Positions 44,063 to 53,236 of a stretch of 64,000 bases of DNA are shown here, piece by piece (position 1 is the first letter of the stretch; every line of letters begins with the position of its first letter). The stretch covers positions 1-64,000 of the forward strand of contig NZ_JACRSQ010000008.1 of assembly GCF_014384895.1 (NCBI RefSeq), given 5' to 3'. The notes beneath the pieces are model-generated. The model was not told the origin of the DNA. It saw only the letters and a list, made by a program, of their open reading frames with translations, and made no database searches. The stretch is from Bianquea renquensis (GTDB taxonomy: Bacteria; Bacillota; Clostridia; Lachnospirales; Bianqueaceae). A program made the position numbers and the translations under genes.

Positions 44063-45196
44063 ATGAGCAAAAGAAGAAAAAGGTTGACGCCTAGTCAGAA
44101 GGTATTACGAGTTTTGGTATTTGTTCTGCTTCCCTGTGTCATCGTCGGAGTTGCAGGGGTGGGGATTTACGCAGCTCTGAACCCAGGAGGAGACTCCTCA
44201 GGGGACATAGCCCAGGAATCGTCGAGAGAGATGAGCTCTGGCGTGCAGCCCAGTCAGTCGGAGTCCAGAGAGACGTCAGAGGAATCCAGCTTAAGTCAAG
44301 AAGAGAGAGAGTTTCTGGAATGGATGGGGCAGAAGCCCAATCAGGAGAATGTCACCGCCCTGCTAATTGGAATGGACCTGGAGGAAGTCCACACGGACGT
44401 CATCATGCTCTGCAATTTCAATAAAGAGACAAAGACGACATCCATCATCTCCATTCCCAGGGACACGTATATCAAGCTGACAGACGAAGAGTACAAAGAA
44501 CTGCGCAAACTAAACAAATATGCATATCGGGAGATGAAGCTCACAGAACTCCACGCCTTTGCGTACGGGGACCACGCCACCGATTGGACCGTGGACATGG
44601 TAGAAAAGATTTTGGATATCGACGTGGATTTCTATGTCTCCGTCAACTTCGAAGGGTTTCGACAAGTGGTGGATGCCATCGGCGGCGTGGAGTTCGACGT
44701 GCCGAAGACGATTACCACGTGGAACGACGATTACCAGCGGAATGTCACGGTAGAGGCCGGTCCGCAGGTGTTGGACGGCGAGCAGGCGGAAGCCGTAGTC
44801 CGACACCGCAAAACATATTCTGAAGCTGATCTACAGCGGGTCCAAGTTCAACAGGAGTTTATGAAGGCCGCTGCGAAACAGCTGCTTCAGGGAAAGAACA
44901 TCTTAAAGATTCCCGAACTGATTCGAATTTGTTATAAATATGTGAATACGGACCTAGGGGTAGGGGATATACTAAAATATGCCGCTATCGCTGGGGATGT
45001 GGACCTGGACAACCTGGTGACGGGGACCCTGCCAGGTGGGACAGAGGATGTGGGCGACCGCAACTATTTTGTCATGGACAGTGCGAAAACAAAGGAATTG
45101 ATGGCCAGCATTTTTACCCCCAGCAAGTATCAGGAGTGGCAGCAACAGAATTCTTCTGACAGCGCCGGCTCTTCAGAGGATTCAAGGGTGCGATAA
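44063..45196 (+). CDS. LytR-CpsA-Psr (LCP) family cell-wall ligase
   Basis: 377 residues. N-terminal cytoplasmic basic stretch, one membrane helix (about 14-38), a Ser/Glu-rich extracellular linker (residues 45-85) and an LCP domain (about 95-320). LCP enzymes transfer undecaprenyl-linked polymers to peptidoglycan. Key family motifs are present: DVIMLCNFNKETKTTSIISIPRD (split, with the conserved Arg-Asp), FYVSVNFEGFRQVVDAIGGVEFDV and a late Arg in AVVRHRKTYSEADLQRVQVQQ (split). Second LCP gene at 54284. A weak promoter (TTGTAA, 17 bp, TATGGT ending 44002) may precede it. Confidence 0.9.
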   Translation: MSKRRKRLTPSQKVLRVLVFVLLPCVIVGVAGVGIYAALNPGGDSSGDIAQESSREMSSGVQPSQSESRETSEESSLSQEEREFLEWMGQKPNQENVTALLIGMDLEEVHTDVIMLCNFNKETKTTSIISIPRDTYIKLTDEEYKELRKLNKYAYREMKLTELHAFAYGDHATDWTVDMVEKILDIDVDFYVSVNFEGFRQVVDAIGGVEFDVPKTITTWNDDYQRNVTVEAGPQVLDGEQAEAVVRHRKTYSEADLQRVQVQQEFMKAAAKQLLQGKNILKIPELIRICYKYVNTDLGVGDILKYAAIAGDVDLDNLVTGTLPGGTEDVGDRNYFVMDSAKTKELMASIFTPSKYQEWQQQNSSDSAGSSEDSRVR

Positions 45197-45214
45197 TCGC
45201 GAGAAGGTGGAGAA

Positions 45215-46105
45215 ATGGCAAAAGACCGGAAACGAGCTGCCAGCAGGGGGAAAGCTGTGCTGGATATGGGAAAGATCACCGCTGGGACTTTCCTTCTGGC
45301 CGCGGCATTGAATATTTTCTTTGAGCCCCACGGCATCATTACGGGGGGAGTCACGGGCATCGGAATCCTCCTTAAGGAACTCTCTGAGCGGTTTTTGCCG
45401 GTCTCGATCCCACTGTATCTTTCCAATTTTGTCATCAACATTCCACTTTTAATCATTGCACTTGTCATAAAGGGCAGAGCTTTCCTTGGAAGAACGTGTG
45501 TTGCAACGATTCTGCTCTCCTTGTTTTTATTTTTGACACAGAAATGGGCCTATGATTCCGGGGATATGATCCTAAATATCCTGTACGGTGGAATCTTGAG
45601 TGGAGCGGGTATCGGCTTAGTTTTTACGGCTTCCGCAACAACGGGCGGCACGGACCTTATCGCTGCAATCATCAGCCATTATCACAGTCATCTTTCCATA
45701 CCCTATTTGCTGTTCTTTGTCGACGCGGTTATTGTTCTAAGCGGCATTTTTGTCTTTGATGTCTCGAAAGCCATGTACGCTGTGGTGGGCATCTTTCTGA
45801 CTTCCCACATGGCAAACCGAGTCATGGAGGGGTTCCACTATTCCAAAGCCATTTTCATCATCTCCGACTGCTGGGAGGTATTGGCAGATACCATATTAAA
45901 AGAATTACAGCGCGGTGTGACGGGCTTATCCAGCCAGGGGATGTACACTCGAAAGGACAGGAAGATGTTGTTTTGTGTAGTTTCCTCGAAAGAAATTGTT
46001 CGAATCAAGGAAATTGTTGCACAAAAAGACGCCGGAGCGTTTCTTATTGTGACAGATGTTCGGGAAGTGTTCGGCGAGGGCTTTGTTGAATACAGCAATT
46101 CCTGA
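45215..46105 (+). CDS. YitT family membrane protein (DUF161 plus DUF2179)
   Basis: 296 residues: five or six membrane spans (about residues 17-205) with GIITGGVTGIGILLKEL and TTGGTDLIAAIIS, then a cytosolic ferredoxin-like DUF2179 domain (about 210-290, ISDCWEVLADTILKELQRGVTGL). This combination defines the YitT/YebE family; the function is not established. Eighteen bases after the LCP gene, likely cotranscribed. The downstream region shows only a short TGCATA/TATGCA palindrome. Confidence 0.9.
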   Translation: MAKDRKRAASRGKAVLDMGKITAGTFLLAAALNIFFEPHGIITGGVTGIGILLKELSERFLPVSIPLYLSNFVINIPLLIIALVIKGRAFLGRTCVATILLSLFLFLTQKWAYDSGDMILNILYGGILSGAGIGLVFTASATTGGTDLIAAIISHYHSHLSIPYLLFFVDAVIVLSGIFVFDVSKAMYAVVGIFLTSHMANRVMEGFHYSKAIFIISDCWEVLADTILKELQRGVTGLSSQGMYTRKDRKMLFCVVSSKEIVRIKEIVAQKDAGAFLIVTDVREVFGEGFVEYSNS

Positions 46106-46277
46106 GGCAATTCTTGGATAAAATTGCAACTATTCTAAGAAAATGCATAGTTTGTATGCAAAGTAACCAAATTGTAAAATACGGATTTGTCTATTTAATC
46201 AATAGCCGAAAAGTGAAAAATGGTGTATTATTTGTAATAGAGTTTTAACAATGAAAATTTTTAAGGAGGCTGTTCCA

Positions 46278-47390
46278 ATGGCTAGTTTGCAGTTAAAGAA
46301 CATTAAAAAGACCTATGGCAACGGTATTACAGCGGTCAATGACTTTAATCTTGATATTGAAGATAAAGAATTTATCATCTTTGTAGGTCCGTCAGGATGT
46401 GGTAAGTCCACAACGCTTCGTATGATCGCAGGGTTGGAGGAAATTACAGAAGGTGAGCTGTATATTGGCGATAAATTGATGAACGATGTTGCGCCCAAGG
46501 ATCGAGACATCGCCATGGTTTTCCAGAACTACGCTCTGTATCCCCATATGACCGTGTATGACAACATGGCCTTCGGCTTGAAATTGCGCAAGACGCCGAA
46601 AGCTGAAATTGAAGCCAAAGTTAAGGAAGCAGCCAGAATTCTTGAGATTGAGCATCTTCTTGACAGAAAACCGAAAGCTCTTTCCGGTGGACAGAGACAG
46701 CGTGTTGCGATGGGCCGTGCCATTGTCCGTGAACCTAAGGTATTCCTCATGGATGAACCTCTCTCCAACTTGGATGCGAAACTCCGTGTCCAGATGCGTG
46801 TTGAGATCGCAAAGCTGCATCAGAGACTGCAGGCGACGATCATCTATGTTACCCATGACCAGGTTGAGGCTATGACCCTTGGAACAAGGATCGTCGTTAT
46901 GAAAGACGGCATCATGCAGCAGGTTGACTCTCCTGTTAAGCTATACAATGAACCCCAGAATCTGTTTGTCGCAGGTTTCATTGGCTCTCCCCAGATGAAC
47001 TTCATCGACGCAGTTGCCCAGAAGGAAGGCAGCGATGTATACCTGGCGTTCCACGGTCAGAAGGTAAAATTGCCTGCTGAGAAGGCGAAGACCGTTGAGG
47101 ATGGCGGTTACATAGGCAAGGAAGTGATTATGGGTATCCGCCCTGAGGATATTCATGAGACAGAAGCTGCGCTGAAGCAGTTTGCTGACTCCTCCATCGT
47201 AGCCGATGTAAACGTGACAGAGCTTCTCGGAGCGGAGATGCACCTGTACCTGTCCATTGAGGACACAGACTTGATCGCCACAGTGAATCCTCGTATTCAG
47301 GTTAAGTCCGGCGACCGCCTGAAGCTGGCGATGGATCCTTCTAGAATCCACGTGTTTGACAAGGAAACGGAACTCACCATCACCAACTGA
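46278..47390 (+). CDS. Carbohydrate ABC transporter ATPase (MsmK/UgpC type)
   Basis: 370 residues. ABC domain with Walker A GPSGCGKST (37-45), Q-loop FQNYALYPHMTV, signature LSGGQRQRVAMGRA, Walker B FLMDEPLSNLDA, followed by a regulatory OB-fold domain (about 240-370) typical of the MalK group. ATG 46278 follows TAAGGAGG. No permease or binding-protein gene is adjacent, which fits the shared ATPases (MsmX/MsmK) of Firmicutes that energise several sugar importers. The next gene is a CdaR-type regulator. Confidence 0.92.
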   Translation: MASLQLKNIKKTYGNGITAVNDFNLDIEDKEFIIFVGPSGCGKSTTLRMIAGLEEITEGELYIGDKLMNDVAPKDRDIAMVFQNYALYPHMTVYDNMAFGLKLRKTPKAEIEAKVKEAARILEIEHLLDRKPKALSGGQRQRVAMGRAIVREPKVFLMDEPLSNLDAKLRVQMRVEIAKLHQRLQATIIYVTHDQVEAMTLGTRIVVMKDGIMQQVDSPVKLYNEPQNLFVAGFIGSPQMNFIDAVAQKEGSDVYLAFHGQKVKLPAEKAKTVEDGGYIGKEVIMGIRPEDIHETEAALKQFADSSIVADVNVTELLGAEMHLYLSIEDTDLIATVNPRIQVKSGDRLKLAMDPSRIHVFDKETELTITN

Positions 47391-47447
47391 GAAATAGCCG
47401 CAAAAACATCGTCAAAATAGATAAATTGTGGACTATAAAAGAAAAAG

Positions 47448-47493
47448 AAGAGGGAAAAACAAACAAAAATGTATTTTCTCTCTTTTTTTTTTT
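47448..47493 (+). terminator. Probable terminator after the sugar ATPase
   Basis: AAGAGGGAAAA (47448-47458) pairs with TTTTCTCTCTT (47474-47484) allowing one G-T pair, followed by a T-run of about ten. A possible -10 (TATAGT, 47506-47511) for the next gene follows, without a clear -35. Confidence 0.65.
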
Positions 47494-47620
47494 CCCAAAA
47501 TGCGATATAGTATAGATACGCACAAGTTTTAACCATAATAACTTGAATCAATGCGGAAAGTCCGGTTTAAGCCAATATAGACAATATATCAAAACAGAAG
47601 GCATAGGAGAGTGGACATTT

Positions 47621-48718
47621 ATGATTTCAAACCAGATTCTTCAGAGCACCATTGATGGCCTCAAAGGCATCACCAAGCGGGACATCACCGTTATGGACGT
47701 TGAAGGAAGCGTTTTAGCAACGACGGAAGATATTGATATCGGAAGCCAGGTCCCTACCGTTCCCGATCTTATTCACTCTAAGGCAGAGAGCATGTTGATT
47801 CAGGGATATCAGTATTTTAAAGTGTTCGATGAGCATACCGTAGAATATGTCGTGTCGATCAAGGGAGAAGACGAAGACGTTTACAAAGTGGGGAAGATTA
47901 CGGCTTTTCAGATTCAAAATCTTTTGGTTGCGTATAAAGAGCGGTTTGACAAGGATAACTTCATTAAGAATTTGCTGCTGGACAACATGCTGTTGGTTGA
48001 CATCTATACGAGAGCGAAGAAGCTTCATATCGAAAATAATATCAATCGGATTGTATTTTTGATTGAGTCCAACAACGACCGGGATACCAATAGCTCTGTC
48101 ATGGATATCATCCGCAGTCTGTTTCCTGCCAAAACCAGAGATTTCATCACGGCGGTGGATGAGAACAATATTATCCTGGTGAAGGATGTCAGCGAAGATT
48201 CTCAGCGCGGCGTTATGGAGAAGACGGCTAAGAGCATCGTCGATACGCTGAGCAGTGAAGCCATGGGCCGGGTGCGGGTCGCGCTGGGGTCGGTTGTCAA
48301 CGATCTGAAAGATATCTCTCGCTCTTACAAGGAAGCGAAGATGGCGTTGGAGGTCGGAAAGATCTTTTATGAAGATAAGTTGATTATCAATTACAACCGT
48401 CTCGGCATCGGCCGCCTGATCTACCAGCTGCCGCTATCCCTCTGCAAGATGTACATCGATGAGATCTTTAAGGATATCAAGGTTGGCGATTTTGATGAGG
48501 AGACGCTGAACACCATAAATAAATTCTTTGAGAACAGTTTGAATGTCTCCGAGACATCGAGACAGCTGTATATCCATCGAAATACGCTGGTATACCGGCT
48601 GGACAAGCTCCAGAAGAACACGGGGCTGGATATTCGCACTTTTGAGGATGCCATTACGTTTAAGATCGCGCTGATGGTGGCGAAGTATATGAATTATATG
48701 GAGAAGAGCGGATATTGA
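47621..48718 (+). CDS. CdaR/PucR family transcriptional regulator
   Basis: 365 residues. N-terminal sugar-diacid recognition domain (ISNQILQSTIDGLKGITKRDITVMD, split; about 1-130), central GGDEF-like middle region, and a C-terminal PucR helix-turn-helix (about 300-355, FFENSLNVSETSRQLYIHRNTLVYRLDKL, split). ATG 47621 follows GGAGAG; the frame is open upstream only incidentally. CdaR proteins respond to glucarate or glycerate, but no diacid genes are adjacent; it lies between the sugar ATPase and ftsEX and may control the former. Confidence 0.9.
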   Translation: MISNQILQSTIDGLKGITKRDITVMDVEGSVLATTEDIDIGSQVPTVPDLIHSKAESMLIQGYQYFKVFDEHTVEYVVSIKGEDEDVYKVGKITAFQIQNLLVAYKERFDKDNFIKNLLLDNMLLVDIYTRAKKLHIENNINRIVFLIESNNDRDTNSSVMDIIRSLFPAKTRDFITAVDENNIILVKDVSEDSQRGVMEKTAKSIVDTLSSEAMGRVRVALGSVVNDLKDISRSYKEAKMALEVGKIFYEDKLIINYNRLGIGRLIYQLPLSLCKMYIDEIFKDIKVGDFDEETLNTINKFFENSLNVSETSRQLYIHRNTLVYRLDKLQKNTGLDIRTFEDAITFKIALMVAKYMNYMEKSGY

Positions 48719-48750
48719 TCCGCCTTGGCTTTGAATAGGAGAGACTTGTT

Positions 48751-49437
48751 TTGATTGAGTTGAGCAATGTGAGCAAAATATATGACAATGATGTAACGGG
48801 AGTCAAAGAACTTAATTTGACAATTCAAGATGGCGAATTTGTCTTTCTCGTCGGGGAGAGCGGTTCCGGAAAAAGCACGCTGTTAAAGCTGCTGATGAAG
48901 GAGCTCGACCCGACGGAAGGCGCGATCACCATAGACGGCGAGGACGTGACGCATCTAAAGAGAAAAAATGTATCAGCGCTCCGCCGCAGAATGGGGATCG
49001 TCTTTCAGGATTACCGCCTTCTCACGAAAAAGACTGTGTATGAAAATGTGGCCTTTGCGCTGGAAGTTATCGAGGAGTCCAGTCGAAAGATTCGGCGCAG
49101 TGTACCGTTGGCTTTAAATATGGTAGGACTTGCGCACAAATCGAAATACTTGCCCGGCGAGATTTCAGGGGGCGAGCAGCAGAGGACGGCGATTGCAAGG
49201 GCAATTGTCAACAATCCTCCGATTTTGCTGGCCGATGAGCCCACCGGCAATCTGGACCCTAAGAATTCAAAAGAGATTATTGAGCTGATTGAACGAATCA
49301 ACAAGAGGGGAACGACGGTTATCATCGCGACCCATGATCGAGCCATCGTCGATACGATGCAGAAGCGGGTGATCCATCTGGAGAAGGGTGAGATTGTCCG
49401 AGATTCTGAAAAAGGCGGGTACGACGATGAGGATTAG
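48751..49437 (+). CDS. ftsE: Cell division ATP-binding protein FtsE
   Basis: 228-residue ABC ATPase that drives FtsX to activate wall hydrolases. TTG 48751 gives MIELSNVSKIYDNDVTGVKEL with AGGAGAG upstream. Walker A GESGSGKST (about 35-43), Q-loop FQDYRLL, signature ISGGEQQRTAIARA, Walker B ILLADEPTGNLDP are intact. The LL after the Q-loop is typical of FtsE. Overlaps ftsX by 11 bases. Confidence 0.96.
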   Translation: MIELSNVSKIYDNDVTGVKELNLTIQDGEFVFLVGESGSGKSTLLKLLMKELDPTEGAITIDGEDVTHLKRKNVSALRRRMGIVFQDYRLLTKKTVYENVAFALEVIEESSRKIRRSVPLALNMVGLAHKSKYLPGEISGGEQQRTAIARAIVNNPPILLADEPTGNLDPKNSKEIIELIERINKRGTTVIIATHDRAIVDTMQKRVIHLEKGEIVRDSEKGGYDDED

Positions 49438-50344
49438 AACGATAAAAGTATGTCTAAAAGATGGCTGTAAGGGGATTCTCAGGAATGGCCTTATGTCCTT
49501 GGCGTCCATCGGGACCATTGCTGCCTGCCTGTTTATTCTCGGACTTACATTTTGCATCGTCCGCAATGTTCAGCAATTTACAAACGATCTTGGAAATTCC
49601 CTGGGGATTGTTGTGTTTTTGAAGGAGGGCGTTACAGAGGAGCAAGGCAGAAACCTGGCGGAAGAGCTGAATGCCAGGGATGAGGTGAAGGGCGCCCGGT
49701 ACATATCGCCCGACGAGGCGTGGATGAACTTTAAACAGACGCTGGAGAAGGAGACGGGGCTAAATTCCGATATCCTCAGCGAGCTGGACCAGGATAACCC
49801 GCTGGCGAATTGTGCAAACATTGAAGTCTATCTATACGATGCACAGTCGCAGGCGAGTTTTGTCGAGTATCTGGAGACAAGCTCCGATGTGCGGAGCGTC
49901 AAGTATTCCAATGAGGCGGCGGATATGCTATCTTCCTTCAGCAAATTGGTTACCTATGTGGGATTGGCCCTGATCGCCATCCTGGTTTTCATTGCGGTGT
50001 TGCTCATTGTCAATACGATTAAACTCTCCGTGTACATCCGCCGCTATGAGATCAATATTATGAAATATATCGGGGCACGGGATTCTTTTGTCAAGCTTCC
50101 CTTTATTGTGGAAGGCGTAATTATCGGGCTGATCGGGGCCGTCGTGCCTGGATGTCTGATTTATTTTGCGTATTACTACGTGGTGGAGATTATCAATGAG
50201 CGATTCTCATCGGTCAGCTATCTATTTAATTTTCTCAGCGTCAATACCATTATGCAGACGCTGATCCCTCTATTTTTGATCTTAGGGGTCTTGGTGGGAA
50301 TCATCGGCAGCTCAATTTCAATCCGAAAACATTTGAAGGTATAA
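49427..50344 (+). CDS. ftsX: Cell division protein FtsX
   Basis: 305-residue permease-like partner of FtsE. Four membrane helices (about 25-48, 180-205, 225-250, 270-300) with a large extracellular domain between the first two, where the hydrolase is contacted. ATG 49427 lies inside the ftsE end and gives MRIRTIKVCLKDGCKGILRN (first 20 residues). RRYEINIMKYIGARDSFVKLP is the conserved loop before the third helix. Confidence 0.95.
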   Translation: MRIRTIKVCLKDGCKGILRNGLMSLASIGTIAACLFILGLTFCIVRNVQQFTNDLGNSLGIVVFLKEGVTEEQGRNLAEELNARDEVKGARYISPDEAWMNFKQTLEKETGLNSDILSELDQDNPLANCANIEVYLYDAQSQASFVEYLETSSDVRSVKYSNEAADMLSSFSKLVTYVGLALIAILVFIAVLLIVNTIKLSVYIRRYEINIMKYIGARDSFVKLPFIVEGVIIGLIGAVVPGCLIYFAYYYVVEIINERFSSVSYLFNFLSVNTIMQTLIPLFLILGVLVGIIGSSISIRKHLKV

Positions 50345-50427
50345 CAGGTTAACTCGGGGATGACTTGTACTCTGTGGCTGAGCCGCGGAATGAGTGGGCA
50401 TTGTAAACGAAAGTGGAGGGACACAAC

Positions 50428-51702
50428 GTGAAAAAAAGACTACGATCCTTTGCCACCCTTGGTATTGTGGCACTTCTGTTGGCGGTTATCGCGCTGTCAC
50501 CGGTTTTAGCTGATGAAGTGGATGATCTAAAAGGACAGCAGAGCGACATCCAGAATGAGCAGGAGAATACCCAGGATCAGTTAGCGAAGACGCAGCAGAA
50601 GATTGACGAAGTCAATGCGACAGTACAAAAGCTTGATGAACAGATTGTGGAATATAGCATGGAGATCGACCGGCTGACGCAGGAGATTACCGATCAGGAA
50701 GCGCTCCTGGTTAAGACGCAGGAGGAGCTGGAAGAGGCGAAGAAGGAAGAGACACGATATTATGCCGCTCTGAAACAGCGGATTCAGATGATGTATGAGA
50801 CTGGCGATGTGAACTACATAGAGGTCTTGCTTCGCGCAGAGAGTGTGTCCGATTTCTTTACCCGCATGGAATACACGAAACAGCTGGTGGAATACGACCG
50901 CAGCATTATGGACAATCTTGTGGAATCCAGAGAGGCGGTTGAGGAGAAGGAAACCCTGATCGAGGAGACGAAGGCAGGGCTTGAGGCTGATAAGCAGGAA
51001 CAGGAAGTGCAGAAAGCCAATCTGGAAGCATCCAAGGAACAGAAGTCGGTAGAACTCTCTTCCTTAAAGAAAAATGAGGACGAGCTCACTGCATACATAG
51101 CCGAATTGGACAAGCAGGAGGCTGAGATTGAGGCGCAGATTAAAGCGGCGGAGGAAGAACTGCGGCGCCAAGAGGAAGAGCGGAAGCGTCAAGAGGAGGA
51201 AGAGAGGAGGCGCCAAGAAGAGGAGGAGCGGCGCCGGCAAGAAGAACAAAATAGCTCGAGCCAGCCCCAGGAACCAAGCACTGAGGAGCCAAGCGGCGGG
51301 GGAACTACATCGAACAGCACGCTGTCATGGCCGCTTCCTGGATATACCCGCGTCTCCTCTGGATATGGGGATCGAGAACATCCCATCTATGGAGGACAGC
51401 GCTTCCACACGGGTCTGGATATTCCGGCTCCTCAAGGGACGAGCATCAAGGCGGCGGCGGGGGGAACGGTTATCACATCCCAGTACAACAGAAGCTACGG
51501 GTACTATGTGGTCATCAGCCACGGAAATGGGCTATCAACTCTGTATGCCCACTGCTCGCAGCTGTTCGTCTCCGTTGGGGATACGGTGTCGCAGGGAGAG
51601 ACCATAGCAGCGGTTGGCAGTACGGGAGATTCAACGGGAAATCATCTCCATTTTGAGGTGCGGGTCAACGGATCTCATACGAATCCCTGGAACTACGTAT
51701 AA
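50428..51702 (+). CDS. Secreted coiled-coil M23 peptidoglycan hydrolase (PcsB/CwlO/EnvC-like)
   Basis: 424 residues. Signal peptide (1 to about 28, ending VLA), a long coiled coil (about 30-250), a Glu/Arg/Gln repeat tract (about 235-275), a Ser/Pro/Gly linker and a LytM domain (about 300-424). Zinc ligands are present: His327 and Asp331 (RFHTGLD), His408 (HLHFEV) and catalytic His375 (LYAH). GTG 50428 is chosen because GTGGAGGG sits 8-15 bases upstream. Its position behind ftsEX and its coiled coil match hydrolases activated by FtsEX at the septum or side wall. Confidence 0.92.
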   Translation: MKKRLRSFATLGIVALLLAVIALSPVLADEVDDLKGQQSDIQNEQENTQDQLAKTQQKIDEVNATVQKLDEQIVEYSMEIDRLTQEITDQEALLVKTQEELEEAKKEETRYYAALKQRIQMMYETGDVNYIEVLLRAESVSDFFTRMEYTKQLVEYDRSIMDNLVESREAVEEKETLIEETKAGLEADKQEQEVQKANLEASKEQKSVELSSLKKNEDELTAYIAELDKQEAEIEAQIKAAEEELRRQEEERKRQEEEERRRQEEEERRRQEEQNSSSQPQEPSTEEPSGGGTTSNSTLSWPLPGYTRVSSGYGDREHPIYGGQRFHTGLDIPAPQGTSIKAAAGGTVITSQYNRSYGYYVVISHGNGLSTLYAHCSQLFVSVGDTVSQGETIAAVGSTGDSTGNHLHFEVRVNGSHTNPWNYV

Positions 51703-51732
51703 GAGCATGGATACCGGGGCAACCGCCTTCTG

Positions 51733-51759
51733 AAAAAAACACCCGCAGGGTGTTTTTTT
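51733..51759 (+). terminator. Terminator after the M23 hydrolase
   Basis: AAAAAAACACCC-GC-AGGGTGTTTTTTT, a perfect stem with long T-run. Ends the ftsE-ftsX-hydrolase unit. Confidence 0.92.
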
Positions 51760-51767
51760 CATCTGGG

Positions 51768-51822
51768 AAAACCGCCGCAAGGCGGACATAATCTAAAGTT
51801 TGCGGAACGCAAACTTTTTCAT
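51768..51822 (+). repeat. Paired mini-hairpin element, copy 1
   Basis: 55-bp element: CCGCC-GCAA-GGCGG (51772-51785), linker ACATAATCT, then AAAGTTTGCG-GAA-CGCAAACTTT (51795-51817) and TTCAT. Repeated almost identically 64 bp further on. Confidence 0.9.
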
Positions 51823-51831
51823 CCAAAAGGA

Positions 51832-51886
51832 AAAACCGCCGCAAGGCGGATATAATCTAAAGTTTGCGGAACGCAAACTTTTTCAT
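51832..51886 (+). repeat. Paired mini-hairpin element, copy 2
   Basis: Second copy, differing from copy 1 by one base (GGCGGATATAATC versus GGCGGACATAATC). The same two-hairpin order (CCGC..GCGG, AT-rich linker, AAGTTYGC..GCRAACTT) occurs at 3987-4045. Confidence 0.9.
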
Positions 51887-51986
51887 GGAACAGGGCATAA
51901 TGAATACCATGGTTGAATAGCCTGTAAGAAAGAGAACGTACCGATCAACGGAATGTTCGCGATTTGATGGAAATGGGAGGCGCGGC

Positions 51987-53222
51987 ATGTTTTGGAATAA
52001 AGAGAATCGAGAGGATACAAAATCATTTATCTCCGGATTTGTGTGTGGGCTTTTGCTTATGGGGGCTGTTGTATTTGGGGTATTCGCATATACGCACAGT
52101 TATCTGTTGACGGCGATGAAATCCGATGGCTTGACGGTAAAGCAAGCACTTCAGCTGGTCAAGAAAGCGGATGCCATTGTGCGGACACTGGATAGCTTGT
52201 ATTTAGGGGAATATGACACGGAGGCGCTTCTGGACGGGGCGTACGAAGGTATGGCGGAGGCGGTTGGCGATCCCTACACGCGGTATTACACACAAGAACA
52301 GTATGAAAAATTTCAGGTAAGCACCACAGGGACCTACGGGGGACTTGGCGTCACCATCGTAAAAAATGACGCAACTGGGCGAATCCGCGTAGTAAGCGTC
52401 TATGAAGGCGGTCCGAGCGAGGCTGCTGGGGTACAGCAAGGCGATGAGTTTATGAAAGTGGAGGGGGAGGATGTGACCGGTCTAACGACAGATGAGTTGG
52501 CGGCCAAATTAAAAGGGCCCATCGATACGGCGGTGACAATCACCTTCTATCGCCCGGCAACGGATTCGGAAGTGGAGATTGAGATCACACGCAAGAAAAT
52601 AGAAGTGCCCACTGTCGAGCATGAGATGTTGGAGGATGGCGTCGGGTACATTGCCATCTCAAGCTTTGATGAGATCACGCCCAACCAATTCGATGCAGCG
52701 TTGGAAGAACTACGAGGGCAAGGCTTGCGAGGTCTGATCCTTGACCTTCGGGACAACCTGGGGGGACGAGTCGACGCTGTTGAAAAAATTGCGGATGCTC
52801 TGCTTCCGGAGGGGATCATAACCTACACCGTGGACAAAAACGGAGAGAAGATAACATACAATTCTGACGCAGAACATTCCCTGGGACTTCCACTGACGGT
52901 GTTAGTCAATGAAAATTCAGCCAGCGCCTCTGAGATTTTAGCCGGCGCCATTCAGGATCACGGTGTTGGGACCCTGGTTGGCACAAGAACCTACGGCAAA
53001 GGGCTGGTACAGCGGACAGTGCCCTTTCAGGATGACACAGCACTAAAAGTTACCATGGCCAAATACTATACCCCCAATGGCAACTACATCCACGGTGTCG
53101 GAATTGAGCCGGACATCGTGATCGATCTGCCTACCGGCGTCAGCTATCAGTCTCTGGCATCTCACCAGGAGGATATCCAATTTCTGACAGCCTATGAGGC
53201 GCTACAGACCATGCTGGATTAA
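51987..53222 (+). CDS. S41 carboxy-terminal processing protease (CtpA/CtpB-like)
   Basis: 411 residues. Membrane anchor (about 15-38), a PDZ domain (about 105-185, GLGVTIVKNDATGRIRVVSV, GVQQGDEFMKVEGEDV) and the S41 catalytic domain. The Ser/Lys dyad is Ser313 (ENSASASE) and Lys338 (TYGKGLVQ), 25 residues apart as in CtpB and Prc. ATG 51987 follows GGGAGGCG. Such proteases cut C-termini of envelope proteins; in Clostridia they often neighbour ftsEX and a hydrolase, as here, which hints at turnover of wall enzymes. Confidence 0.94.
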   Translation: MFWNKENREDTKSFISGFVCGLLLMGAVVFGVFAYTHSYLLTAMKSDGLTVKQALQLVKKADAIVRTLDSLYLGEYDTEALLDGAYEGMAEAVGDPYTRYYTQEQYEKFQVSTTGTYGGLGVTIVKNDATGRIRVVSVYEGGPSEAAGVQQGDEFMKVEGEDVTGLTTDELAAKLKGPIDTAVTITFYRPATDSEVEIEITRKKIEVPTVEHEMLEDGVGYIAISSFDEITPNQFDAALEELRGQGLRGLILDLRDNLGGRVDAVEKIADALLPEGIITYTVDKNGEKITYNSDAEHSLGLPLTVLVNENSASASEILAGAIQDHGVGTLVGTRTYGKGLVQRTVPFQDDTALKVTMAKYYTPNGNYIHGVGIEPDIVIDLPTGVSYQSLASHQEDIQFLTAYEALQTMLD

Positions 53223-53236
53223 GCTGGAGAGATGGG

